A program made the position numbers and the translations under genes. The notes under the pieces were generated by a model. That model saw only the letters and a program-made list of their open reading frames with translations, made no database searches and had not been told where the DNA came from. A DNA stretch of 64,000 nucleotides from contig JACKDC010000003.1 of assembly GCA_020633725.1 (NCBI GenBank), positions 248,001 to 312,000 on the forward strand. The letters are read 5' to 3'. The DNA is from Candidatus Latescibacterota bacterium. Its GTDB lineage: Bacteria; Krumholzibacteriota; Krumholzibacteriia; JACNKJ01. Below are positions 8,316 through 15,803 of the stretch, piece by piece (the first letter of the stretch is position 1; every line of letters begins with the position of its first letter).

Positions 8316-9041
8316 CTACTCCTTGGGTCCGTGCAGCACCCGGTCCATGTAGAGCACCTTGATCAGGCTGAGCGCGGCGTCCTCGGTGCTCTTCACGGTG
8401 ACGATGTCCACCCAGCGCCAGAGCCGCCACTCGGTGGTCCCGGCGACCGTGATCGGCACGCAGTAGAGCATCAGGCGGTCCTGGACATCCCAGGCCGTGA
8501 TGTTGTTCGAGCCCTGGATCGCCGACTTGAGCGTCACGAAGATGTGGGTCTCATAGGGCCTTGTCCGCGCGCCGTCCGGACAGATCACCCCATCCACCAA
8601 GTCGCCGGCCGCGTTCGCCCACAGGGCATTGGCAGTCAGCTGGAGGGAGATGCTCTTGATGCCGGGGTAGTCGTGCCCGGCGCCGTCTGACCCTGCATTC
8701 CCCGCGAACATGTGCCCCATGCATGCGAGCTCGGCCGCGCGGTCGAGATAGTCGGGCAGGGTGGGTCCGCCGGAGACGTCGGCAAAGATGAAGCGGTACT
8801 CCCCATGGGCCAGGCCATCAGAGGCAAGCGGCTCGCCGTCGTAGAGCAGGGCTTCATAGCCGTCGATGTCCAGGGCTTCGATGGCGAGCTCGAAGTTGTG
8901 CGCCAGGTTGTCCTCGCTGTCGTTCGCCAGGTAGTCGGGGCCGTCGGGCGGCGTCAGTGTGTGCTTGGCGTCCTCGGAGCAGCCGACGGCGAGAAGGGCA
9001 ACGAGCAGGGCGGCGGCGGCACGATGAATCATCTGTTTCAC
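8316..9041 (-). CDS. Lipoprotein, paralog 4 of the tandem lipoprotein operon
   Basis: 241-residue predicted lipoprotein: signal peptide with lipobox LLAVGC (lipidated Cys21), then the family motif DYLANDSEDNLAHNF, LLYDGEP, and a C-terminal WRLWRWVDIV block. The KALY-like motif appears as LSLIKVLY but is followed by ten extra residues, so it is not terminal. Start: GTG 9041 lies 7 nt from GGGGAG; the internal ATG 9032 is too far from it. It is the last gene of the operon, 13 nt after the previous stop. Function unknown; the N-terminal DSxDNLxxN motif is shared with the three genes upstream. Confidence 0.85.
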   Translation of the reverse strand: MKQMIHRAAAALLVALLAVGCSEDAKHTLTPPDGPDYLANDSEDNLAHNFELAIEALDIDGYEALLYDGEPLASDGLAHGEYRFIFADVSGGPTLPDYLDRAAELACMGHMFAGNAGSDGAGHDYPGIKSISLQLTANALWANAAGDLVDGVICPDGARTRPYETHIFVTLKSAIQGSNNITAWDVQDRLMLYCVPITVAGTTEWRLWRWVDIVTVKSTEDAALSLIKVLYMDRVLHGPKE

Positions 9042-9054
9042 TCGGATTCTCCCC

Positions 9055-9750
9055 TCAGTAAAGCGCCTTGATCGCGCCGAAGCTGTCGCTCTCCGACTTC
9101 CCGGTGACGACGTCCCGCCACTTCCACAGCCGCCAGCGCGGCGCGTCGGGCGAGCCCGTCGGAATGCAGGTGAAGAGGGCGCGGTCGTTCACAAGCCAGG
9201 CGTTGATGTTGTTGGAGCCCTGGATGGCGGACTTCAGCGTGATGAGGATGTGCGTGTCCATGGCCAACTGCTGCGTACCCTCGGGGCAGGCGTCGGCCTC
9301 GACGCTGTCCGCCACGCTTTGCCAGGGGCTGAGCTTGACCAGGTCCAGCTGGATCGCCTTGATGCCCGGGTAGACCTTGCCGGAGAGGTCCTGCCCGGGG
9401 AGGCCGGCGAACATCGTCACGACTCGCTGGAGCTCGCGGGCGTAGTTGTCGTCCGCGACGGGGAGGTTCGGATCGGCGCTGCTCCGGTCGTAGTAGAACA
9501 TGAAGGGCGCGTAGACCTGGCCATCCGCAGCCGGCATCACGCCGTCGTAGAGGATGCTGTCGCGGTACTCGGCCAGGTCCATGAACTCCCAGGCCGTGAT
9601 CAGGTTGTCGATCAGGTTGTCGGGGCTGTCGTAAGCGAGATAAGTCGGTTCCAGGTCCTGTGGGACCGGCATTGGGTCGCTGAGCAGGCTGTTGCATCCC
9701 CCCAGCGCCCCCGCCAGGGCGACCGCCAGCATTGCCCATCGAACTCGCAT
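9055..9750 (-). CDS. Lipoprotein, paralog 3, with terminal KALY tail
   Basis: 231-residue predicted lipoprotein (lipobox ALGGC, Cys19). It contains the paralog motif YLAYDSPDNLIDNLI, YRDSILYDGVM, GIKAIQLDLV, LITLKSAIQGSNNINAW and WRLWKWRDVV, and ends FGAIKALY-COOH. The start ATG overlaps the previous stop (TGATG), and there is no strong Shine-Dalgarno, so translation is probably coupled. The LKSAIQGSNNI-AW segment is almost identical to paralog 4, which indicates recent duplication. Function unknown. Confidence 0.88.
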   Translation of the reverse strand: MRVRWAMLAVALAGALGGCNSLLSDPMPVPQDLEPTYLAYDSPDNLIDNLITAWEFMDLAEYRDSILYDGVMPAADGQVYAPFMFYYDRSSADPNLPVADDNYARELQRVVTMFAGLPGQDLSGKVYPGIKAIQLDLVKLSPWQSVADSVEADACPEGTQQLAMDTHILITLKSAIQGSNNINAWLVNDRALFTCIPTGSPDAPRWRLWKWRDVVTGKSESDSFGAIKALY

Positions 9751-10442
9751 CACAGCGTCTTCGGGGGAATGGGATACAGCGCCTTCATCTGCCCCCAGGT
9801 AGGCTGCGCGCTGCCGGGGATCGCGAAGTCGCCCCAGCGGAGGAGTCGCCAGTGTGGCCCGCCGTAGGCGACCGTGGGCGCGCAGGTCATCAGGCCGCGG
9901 GACGAAAACGCCCAGCTCAGCTCGCCGTCGTCGGTGGCTTCTTTGAACGTGAGCACACCCTCGACCAGGTACTCGCGCCGCACGGCATCGGGTGGGCAGT
10001 CGTCGCAGTCCGCGGCCGGTTCCCAGTCGCCGAAGGGCGTGAAGCTCAGGTCGATCGACTTCACCCCGGGCAGGCTGTCACTCGGAAGTCCGGAGAGGAG
10101 CCAGGCAGCTCTCTGGATTTCCAGATCATAGGTGTCGCAATCGGGGAGCTCCGGATCGTCGCTCTGGTCGTACCAGAAGCCATACGGCTCGTGGACCCTG
10201 CCGTCCGAGCAGAGATTCGTGCCGTCGTAGAGCACGCTGTCGCGGTACTCCGCCAGATCCAACCCCTCCCAGCAGCGCTCGAGGTTGGCGATCACGGCGT
10301 CCGGGCTGTCGTAGGCGACGTAGGCCAGGGCAGGACCCGGGTCGCCCATCGTCCTGGCGCTCTCTCCGCAGCCCACCAGCAACCCCATCGCGAGTGCCGC
10401 CAGCGCGCAGGCCGCGATCCCGCGCTCAGTTGGGTGACGCAT
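9750..10442 (-). CDS. Lipoprotein, paralog 2
   Basis: 230-residue predicted lipoprotein (lipobox LLVGC, Cys25) with the family motif YVAYDSPDAVIANL, YRDSVLYDG and WRLLRWGDFAI. The tail motif reads WGQMKALY and is followed by PIPPKTL, a seven-residue extension. GGAGG lies 5 nt before the ATG. Its start overlaps the preceding gene by 17 nt and its stop overlaps the next start. Function unknown; probably attached to the inner or outer membrane facing the periplasm. Confidence 0.87.
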   Translation of the reverse strand: MRHPTERGIAACALAALAMGLLVGCGESARTMGDPGPALAYVAYDSPDAVIANLERCWEGLDLAEYRDSVLYDGTNLCSDGRVHEPYGFWYDQSDDPELPDCDTYDLEIQRAAWLLSGLPSDSLPGVKSIDLSFTPFGDWEPAADCDDCPPDAVRREYLVEGVLTFKEATDDGELSWAFSSRGLMTCAPTVAYGGPHWRLLRWGDFAIPGSAQPTWGQMKALYPIPPKTL

Positions 10443-11166
10443 AGCACCTCCGAACGAAGCTGAGTGTGACCAGTTCCGTGTTGCCGGGGCCGCCCCCTTC
10501 CGGAGGATGCTGGATCCGCAGGTTGCGATCGTCCCACTTCCAGAGTCTCCAGCGCGGCTGGCCTTCCACGGACACCGGCACGGCGTAGATTCCCGTCGGC
10601 CGGGTGGCCGCGAGCGCGATGACCGTGCTGCCGGCGATGAGATCCTCCAGCGTGATCACGACCTGCGTGTCGAGGGTGACACGCAGGCAACCCTTGGGCG
10701 TGCGGTCGCCGTCCACCGTGGAGGCCTCCACGAACTCCCAGGCATCGCGCGCCGCCAGCGTGGCCTCGATCTTCACCACGCCGGGGAACACCATGCCCGA
10801 GTCGTCCTTGCCCTCGCCGCCACCGAACAGGCAGTCGGCGAAGACGAGTTCCTCCGCGCGTCCCCAGAAGGACGGAAGTCCCGGCAGGTCGGGATCGAAG
10901 TAGAAGGCGAAGGGCGCGGCGATCACGCTTTCCTCGGCCGTGCGCTCCCCGTTGTAGAGCAGCGCCGCGTAGCCGGCACGGTCGCGGGCCTCCCAGGCCG
11001 TGGCCAGGTTGGCGACGAGGTTGTCGGCCGAGTCGAGCGGAAGGTAGGCGGGGCCTGGATCCGCGCCGGCCTTCGTCGGGTTGTCCGAGCCGCAGCCGGC
11101 CAGTGACGCCAACGCGAGCGCGGCGAGCGCGAAGCGCTCAATCCTGCGACGAAACTTCGGCCACAT
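10426..11166 (-). CDS. Lipoprotein, paralog 1 (most divergent)
   Basis: 246-residue predicted lipoprotein: MWPKFRRR n-region, hydrophobic core, lipobox SLAGC (Cys25). It keeps the family motif YLPLDSADNLVANLATAWEARD, YAALLYNGE, VITLEDLIAGS and WRLWKWDDRN, but its C-terminus (LSFVRRCYASPN) has largely lost the KALY motif. AGGG 8 nt upstream supports ATG 11166; longer in-frame starts would hide the signal peptide. It overlaps the end of the small membrane protein gene upstream by 29 nt. Confidence 0.85.
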   Translation of the reverse strand: MWPKFRRRIERFALAALALASLAGCGSDNPTKAGADPGPAYLPLDSADNLVANLATAWEARDRAGYAALLYNGERTAEESVIAAPFAFYFDPDLPGLPSFWGRAEELVFADCLFGGGEGKDDSGMVFPGVVKIEATLAARDAWEFVEASTVDGDRTPKGCLRVTLDTQVVITLEDLIAGSTVIALAATRPTGIYAVPVSVEGQPRWRLWKWDDRNLRIQHPPEGGGPGNTELVTLSFVRRCYASPN

Positions 11167-11350
11167 CGTCGTCACCCTGGGTTCGGACGCGGCGCAGGTA
11201 GGCCACCAGGCTCGCCCCCGCCGCGAAGCCGCTGGCAAACAGGGTCACGATGTCCACCGCTCGCGCCTCGCGGCCGAGGATGATCGCAGCGCCAAAGATG
11301 GCCACCGTGAGCGAGACGAGCAACGCCGCCCCAGCCAGCTTCTTCTTCAT
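11138..11350 (-). CDS. Small membrane protein heading the lipoprotein operon
   Basis: 70 residues with two predicted transmembrane helices (~6-26 and ~33-52) and a charged C-terminus (RRVRTQGDDDVAEVSS). Not recognised. The overlap with the first lipoprotein gene implies co-translation. No good Shine-Dalgarno is visible before ATG 11350. Transcription could start in the 54-nt gap to the upstream gene or continue from it. Confidence 0.7.
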   Translation of the reverse strand: MKKKLAGAALLVSLTVAIFGAAIILGREARAVDIVTLFASGFAAGASLVAYLRRVRTQGDDDVAEVSSQD

Positions 11351-11404
11351 GACTAGAAACTAGCACAAACGAGTCTGGAAATCCCAGGAAAACGCAAATG
11401 GGCG

Positions 11405-12817
11405 CTACTTGAGCACGATGAGCTTGCGTCCCGCCACACCGTCGGGGCTGCGCAGACGGGCCAGGTAGACGCCGCTGGCCATGCGCCGCCCGTCGTCGTC
11501 GCGGCCGTCCCAGCGCGCCCGATGCTCCCCCGCCGGCAGGACGGCGGCGGTGAGCACCCGCACCCGGCGGCCGGAGGCGTCGAGGATCTCCAGGCGCACG
11601 GGCCCGGCGTCGGCGAGGGAGAAGCTCAGCAAGGTGCTGGGATTGAAGGGATTGGGCCAGGCGTCGAGCGCCGGTCCGGGGGCGGGGGGCGGCGCGACGC
11701 CGGTGGCCCCCATGTGCAGCCGCACGGGCACCAGCACGTCGCCCAGCGGGTCGTTGGAACTGAAGCGGAGGGTGGCGTCGAGGTCGTAGTCCGGCGAGAC
11801 GCCCGTGGCGTCCACCGTGACCAGCAGGGTGTCCACCTCGCCGCCGGGCAGGTCGCCGCCCAGGATCGAGAGGCTCAGCCAGTCCACGGGGCGGTGGATC
11901 GTGAACGCCGTGCTGCTGGTGTCCTCGCAGGCACCGTCCACGTCGGCCACGCGGAGCAGGCAGTCCGCGGACAGGGGCCCTTCCGTCACCCAGTCGAAGG
12001 GGATTCCGGCGGGCTGGCTGCGGGCCAGCGCCTCCCAGTTCTGGCCGCCGTCGCGGCTCAGATCCAGGTCGACGTAGTAGAGCGTGCCCCAGCTGGTCCA
12101 GCGCACCTGGTGCGTCTCGCCGACGGCGTAGATCTCCCCGCCGTTGGGCTCGAGGATGTCCACGCCCGCGCCCCAGGGGCCGAGCAGCGTGAGCTTGCCG
12201 GGAAGGACGTGCGGCTCGCCGCCGTAGCCGTCGCCGGTCAGGGTCCAGGGCACGAGGATGTTCGCGTAGAAGGACGCGTCGAAGGCCACGGTGATCGTGG
12301 CGCTGGCGGACTCGCCACCGTAGATGTTCCCCCAGGGCCCGTTGGGATCGGACCAGGTGACCATGGCGCCGTCGCCCGTGCTGTAGTCGCTGACGAGAAT
12401 GCCCCCGCTCCCCCCCACGAAGTGGGTGGAGCTGATCACGTTGCAGCCGGGCGGGAAGTCCAGCGTGATCCCGCTGATCCACTCGTAGTCGATGCTGCCG
12501 TTGGTCACCGTCAGCAGGTAGACCTGGGTGCCGCCGGGCGGGTAGTCCTGGGGATCGCTGACGAAGGTGCTGCCATCGATGCTGCGGCCGCTGAGGTAGG
12601 GATCCTCCACCGACACGCTCCAGCTCAGCGGGCTGCCGGCGTCGCCCAGGTTGCCGACGTGCACGGGCAGCACGGCCACGCCGCCAGGCGAGAGAGCGAC
12701 CTCAAGCTCGGAGGGCTGAACGTCGATGACAGGTTGGGCCGATACGGGCAGAGCCGCCAGCGCCATGCACAGCGCCAGCGGCCCGCGCCCGAGCCGGGCC
12801 GGGATCCGGATCTTCAT
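11405..12817 (-). CDS. Secreted Ig-like protein with FlgD-like/T9SS sorting domain
   Basis: 470-residue exported protein: signal peptide (residues ~1-27, ALAALPVSAQ), then a beta-rich region beginning VIDVQPSELEVALSPGG typical of surface Ig-like repeats. Next is a Kre9/KNH-like module ILEPNGGEIYAVGETHQVRW (from ~235), and last a ~85-residue sorting domain starting NPFNPSTLLSFSL and ending GRKLIVLK. AAAGGA 8 nt upstream fixes ATG 12817; the longer frame to 13009 is not supported. Binding target or function unknown; a cell-surface or shed location is predicted. Confidence 0.88.
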   Translation of the reverse strand: MKIRIPARLGRGPLALCMALAALPVSAQPVIDVQPSELEVALSPGGVAVLPVHVGNLGDAGSPLSWSVSVEDPYLSGRSIDGSTFVSDPQDYPPGGTQVYLLTVTNGSIDYEWISGITLDFPPGCNVISSTHFVGGSGGILVSDYSTGDGAMVTWSDPNGPWGNIYGGESASATITVAFDASFYANILVPWTLTGDGYGGEPHVLPGKLTLLGPWGAGVDILEPNGGEIYAVGETHQVRWTSWGTLYYVDLDLSRDGGQNWEALARSQPAGIPFDWVTEGPLSADCLLRVADVDGACEDTSSTAFTIHRPVDWLSLSILGGDLPGGEVDTLLVTVDATGVSPDYDLDATLRFSSNDPLGDVLVPVRLHMGATGVAPPPAPGPALDAWPNPFNPSTLLSFSLADAGPVRLEILDASGRRVRVLTAAVLPAGEHRARWDGRDDDGRRMASGVYLARLRSPDGVAGRKLIVLK

Positions 12818-12866
12818 CCACGTCGTCCTTTCAGGCTGGGGAACGCGGATGCAGGTGTAGCAGCAA

Positions 12867-12875
12867 AGTATAGCA
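12867..12875 (-). promoter_or_regulatory. Extended -10 promoter for the 11405-12817 gene
   Basis: On the minus strand TGC-TATACT (12875-12867) matches an extended -10 element (TGnTATAAT with one mismatch). No clear -35 is present. The predicted start near 12860 would give a ~43-nt leader. The rest of 12818-13002 has no gene; only weak promoter-like hexamers were seen for the divergent GAPDH pair. Confidence 0.45.
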
Positions 12876-13002
12876 CTCGCGGGGCCCTGGGGCCACGGAA
12901 CCTTCAATAGACGTTGCGGGTACGGGTCCCAGCCGCTACGTTGGCGACACCCGCCGACCGAGCGGGACCGCGAGCCATCTCTCGAAGACAGCGAGGTCTG
13001 CA

Positions 13003-14025
13003 ATGTCACTGCGCGTCGGAATCATGGGCTTCGGCCGGATCGGCCGCAATCTCTTCCGACAGGCCGTCGAGCGTGAGGACTTCGAGATCGTCGCCATCAG
13101 CGACCTCGGCACGCCGGAAGCGATGGCCTACCTGCTCAACTTCGACACCATCTACGGGCGCTTTCCGGAAGAAGTCACCCTCGACGGGAAGTACCTGGCC
13201 GCCGGTCGCCAGCGCGCGCGGCTGCTGAAGGGCGTCGCGCCCGAGGACATGCCCTGGGATGCCTACAACGTGGACGTGGTCGTGGACTCCACCGGCGTCT
13301 ACCGCAAGCGCTCGCAGCTCGAAGGACACCTGCGCTCCGGCGCGCACCGGGTGATCCTCACGACGCCGGCGCTGGACAGCATCGATCGCACGGTCGTGCA
13401 CGGCGTCAACGAGCAGAGCCTGCGCCCGGAGGACCGCATCGTCTCCTGCGCCAGCAGCACCACCCACGCGCTGGCCCTCATGCTCAAGGTGCTGGACGAG
13501 GCCTTCGGCGTGGAGCGGGCCATGATGACCACCGTCCACGCCTACTCCAGCGACCAGAAGCTGTCGGACACCATCACGCCCAACCTGCGCCGCAGCCGCA
13601 GCGCCGCCGAGAACCTGATCCCCAACTGGACCTGGTCCCCTGGCGTGGTGGAGAAGATGATGCCCCACCTGAAGGGCAAGATCGACGGCATCGCCGTCAA
13701 CGTCCCCGTGCCCAACGGCTCGAACCTGGACCTCAGCGCGCAGCTGCGCGGCGCGCCCGACCGGGACGCGGTCAACGCCGCGCTCCGCGACGCGGCCGGC
13801 GGCGCGCTGAACCGCTATCTCGAGTATGCCACCGAGCCCATCGTCTCCAGCGACGTCATCGGCAACGACCACTCGGCGGTCTTCGACTCCCTCGCCACGC
13901 TCGCCCTGCCCGGCGGCCTGGTGAAGACCATCACCTGGTACGACAACGGCTGGGGCTACGCGGCGCGAATCATCGACACGGCGCTGACCCTCGGCGCCTT
14001 CGCGGTGGAGGAGGTGCAGCGATGA
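13003..14025 (+). CDS. GAPDH-like protein lacking the catalytic cysteine
   Basis: 340-residue member of the phosphorylating glyceraldehyde-3-phosphate dehydrogenase family. The NAD-binding start VGIMGFGRIGRNLF (~5-18), His179 in TTVHAYSSDQ, RRSRSAAENLIP and WYDNGWGYAARI are conserved. At the active site the usual SNASCTTNC reads SCASSTTHA: the catalytic Cys is Ser152 (AGC, 13456-13458) and the second Cys is Ala156. Classical thiohemiacetal chemistry should be lost, so this may be a regulatory or structural partner, or have a different activity. Cys149, three residues earlier, might partly substitute. GAGG 6 nt upstream supports the start. Its stop overlaps the next start by 4 nt (ATGA), so the two are co-translated. 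Confidence 0.92.
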   Translation: MSLRVGIMGFGRIGRNLFRQAVEREDFEIVAISDLGTPEAMAYLLNFDTIYGRFPEEVTLDGKYLAAGRQRARLLKGVAPEDMPWDAYNVDVVVDSTGVYRKRSQLEGHLRSGAHRVILTTPALDSIDRTVVHGVNEQSLRPEDRIVSCASSTTHALALMLKVLDEAFGVERAMMTTVHAYSSDQKLSDTITPNLRRSRSAAENLIPNWTWSPGVVEKMMPHLKGKIDGIAVNVPVPNGSNLDLSAQLRGAPDRDAVNAALRDAAGGALNRYLEYATEPIVSSDVIGNDHSAVFDSLATLALPGGLVKTITWYDNGWGYAARIIDTALTLGAFAVEEVQR

Positions 14026-15023
14026 GAATCGCCATCAACGGCTTCGGCCGCATCGGACGCAGCGTCTTCCGCATCCTCAACGGCATGCAGGGCGTGGAGG
14101 TCGTGGCCATCAACGACATCACCGACAACGACGCCCTGGCCTACCTGCTCAAGCACGACACGGTGATGGGCCCCTTCCCCGGCACGATCGCGGTGGAGGG
14201 CGACACGCTGCGGACCCGTCACCAGGTCGTCAAGATGACCGAGATCCCGAACCCCGCCGAGCTGCCCTGGGGCGAACTGGGCGTGGACTTCGTGATCGAG
14301 TCCACGGGCCGCTTCCGCAAGCGCAGCGAGATCGAGCAGCACCTGTCCGCCGGCGCGCGCAAGGTGGTGCTCACCGTGCCCGCCAAGGACGAGATCGACT
14401 GCACGGTGGTGCTGGGCGTCAACGAGGGCGACCTCAAGCCCGAGCACAAGATCGTCTCCAACGCGAGCTGCACCACGAACTGCCTCGCGCCCATGGCCAA
14501 GGTGCTGCACGAGAACTTCGAGATCGTCAGCGGCGTGATGACCACGGTGCACGCCTACACCAACGACCAGCGCCTGGCGGACGTCCCCCACAGCGACTGG
14601 CGGCGCAGCCGCGCGGCGGCGGAGAACATCATCCCCACCACCACGGGCGCGGCCAAGGCCGTGGGCAAGGTGCTGCCCGCGCTGGCCGGCAAGCTCGACG
14701 GCATGGCCATGCGCGTGCCCATCCCCGACGGCTCGATCGTGGACCTGGTCGCGGTGCTCAAGGAGAAGGTGACGGCCCAGGAGATCAACGCGGCGATGCG
14801 CGCGGCGGCCAAGAGCGAGGGGCTCAAGCGCATCCTCAAGTACTCGGAAGATCCCATCGTCTCCAGCGACATCGTGGGCGACCCGCACTCGTCGATCTTC
14901 GACGCGCCCTTCACGCGCGTGGTGGACGGCCACTTCGCCAAGACCATGTCCTGGTACGACAACGAGTGGGGCTACTCGAACCGCGTGGTCGACCTGCTCG
15001 GCCTGCTCTCGACCATGAACTGA
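14022..15023 (+). CDS. gap: Glyceraldehyde-3-phosphate dehydrogenase, type I
   Basis: 333-residue canonical GAPDH: NAD-binding MRIAINGFGRIGRSVFRI at the N-terminus, catalytic Cys150 in SNASCTTNC, a following HAYTNDQ His, RRSRAAAENIIPTTTGAAK and WYDNEWGYSNRV. It oxidises glyceraldehyde-3-phosphate to 1,3-bisphosphoglycerate in glycolysis, or the reverse in gluconeogenesis. It directly follows the Cys-less paralog with a 4-nt overlap and is followed by a terminator, so the pair forms a two-gene operon. The pair could form mixed tetramers, which is inference. Confidence 0.97.
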   Translation: MRIAINGFGRIGRSVFRILNGMQGVEVVAINDITDNDALAYLLKHDTVMGPFPGTIAVEGDTLRTRHQVVKMTEIPNPAELPWGELGVDFVIESTGRFRKRSEIEQHLSAGARKVVLTVPAKDEIDCTVVLGVNEGDLKPEHKIVSNASCTTNCLAPMAKVLHENFEIVSGVMTTVHAYTNDQRLADVPHSDWRRSRAAAENIIPTTTGAAKAVGKVLPALAGKLDGMAMRVPIPDGSIVDLVAVLKEKVTAQEINAAMRAAAKSEGLKRILKYSEDPIVSSDIVGDPHSSIFDAPFTRVVDGHFAKTMSWYDNEWGYSNRVVDLLGLLSTMN

Positions 15024-15051
15024 TCCCGGCACCCCTGCACAGCGTAGCGAG

Positions 15052-15076
15052 ACCCGCCGTTCACCGCGGCGGGTCT
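15052..15076 (+). terminator. Terminator of the GAPDH operon
   Basis: GACCCGCCG (15052-15060) and CGGCGGGTC (15068-15076) form a 9-bp perfect stem followed by TTCGTTC, 28 nt after the gap stop codon. Confidence 0.75.
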
Positions 15077-15143
15077 TCGTTCAAGCGGGCCCGCCGTCAT
15101 GCCGATACCCTCCTGGACCCCCGTCCCCGGCCAGGAGGCCCCC

Positions 15144-15719
15144 GTGACCACGACCGCCGACGCCCAGATCGCCTCGCGCAAGCAGCTGGACGACTTCGCC
15201 ACGCGCGCCTGCCAGGCCCTGATCGCCGGCCTGGACAGCCGCCTGCCCCAGCCGCTCGCGCTACTCGAGGCCTCTCTCGAGGACGACGACCCCGCCGCCC
15301 TCGCGGCCCACTTCGCGCCGCCCAGCGCCCGCGTGGACCTGCGTGCCGGCGACCTGGACGGCGCGCCCTTCACCTGCCTGCTCGACCAGCGCGCGGCGCA
15401 CCTGCTGGCCGGCGGCCTGGTGCCCGTGCTGGACGAGGACCTCTGCGTCATGATCCAGAACGGCGACTCGAGCGACGAGCTCAAGGGCGCCCTGGACACC
15501 CTCGCCGAGGCCGTGAAGGACGCCCTGGGCGCCGCGCTCGAGGGCCTGGGCATCGGCAGCGAGTTCAGCGTGGAGCGCGCGCGCTTCGGCGGCGCCCTGC
15601 TGAACGCGGAAGCGGAGAACGCGACGCGCCTCCGCGGGCTCTTCGAGTACCGGGGCGTGCGGCTCCTGCTCCTGGTGGAGCTGCCCGACGCCGTGCTCGA
15701 GCGCCTCGGCGCCGCCTGA
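15144..15719 (+). CDS. Hypothetical cytoplasmic protein (191 aa)
   Basis: Not recognised. Soluble and acidic, with no signal peptide or membrane helix. It starts with an amphipathic helical region (residues ~10-40), then an alpha/beta domain with VDLRAGDLDGAPFTCLLDQRAAHLLAGG and a helical ELKGALDTLAEAVKDALGAALEGLGIG, ending LLLLVELPDAVLERLGAA. The pattern faintly recalls CheC/CheX/FliN-like folds, but no diagnostic motif is present. AGGAGG lies 5 nt before GTG 15144, preferred over ATG 15099. It stands alone between two terminators. Confidence 0.75.
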   Translation: MTTTADAQIASRKQLDDFATRACQALIAGLDSRLPQPLALLEASLEDDDPAALAAHFAPPSARVDLRAGDLDGAPFTCLLDQRAAHLLAGGLVPVLDEDLCVMIQNGDSSDELKGALDTLAEAVKDALGAALEGLGIGSEFSVERARFGGALLNAEAENATRLRGLFEYRGVRLLLLVELPDAVLERLGAA

Positions 15720-15731
15720 CCCCTGCGAAAA

Positions 15732-15756
15732 GGGGCGCCGGCCTCGCCGACGCCCC
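15732..15756. terminator. Bidirectional hairpin between convergent genes
   Basis: GGGGCGCCGGC and GCCGACGCCCC pair with one mismatch around a 3-nt loop, 12 nt after the 15144 gene and 47 nt before the permease stop. AAAA precedes it on the plus strand, giving TTTT after the hairpin on the minus strand. This favours termination of the ABC operon. Confidence 0.6.
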
Positions 15757-15803
15757 GCCAGCCGCACGCGCCCACTCCCCGCGAGGGGCGCGCCGCTGAA
15801 GAC

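Noticed and set aside
15144..15719. CheC/CheX- or FliN-like assignment of the 191-residue protein
   Set aside because: Only a vague pattern; no diagnostic residues, no chemotaxis or flagellar neighbours.
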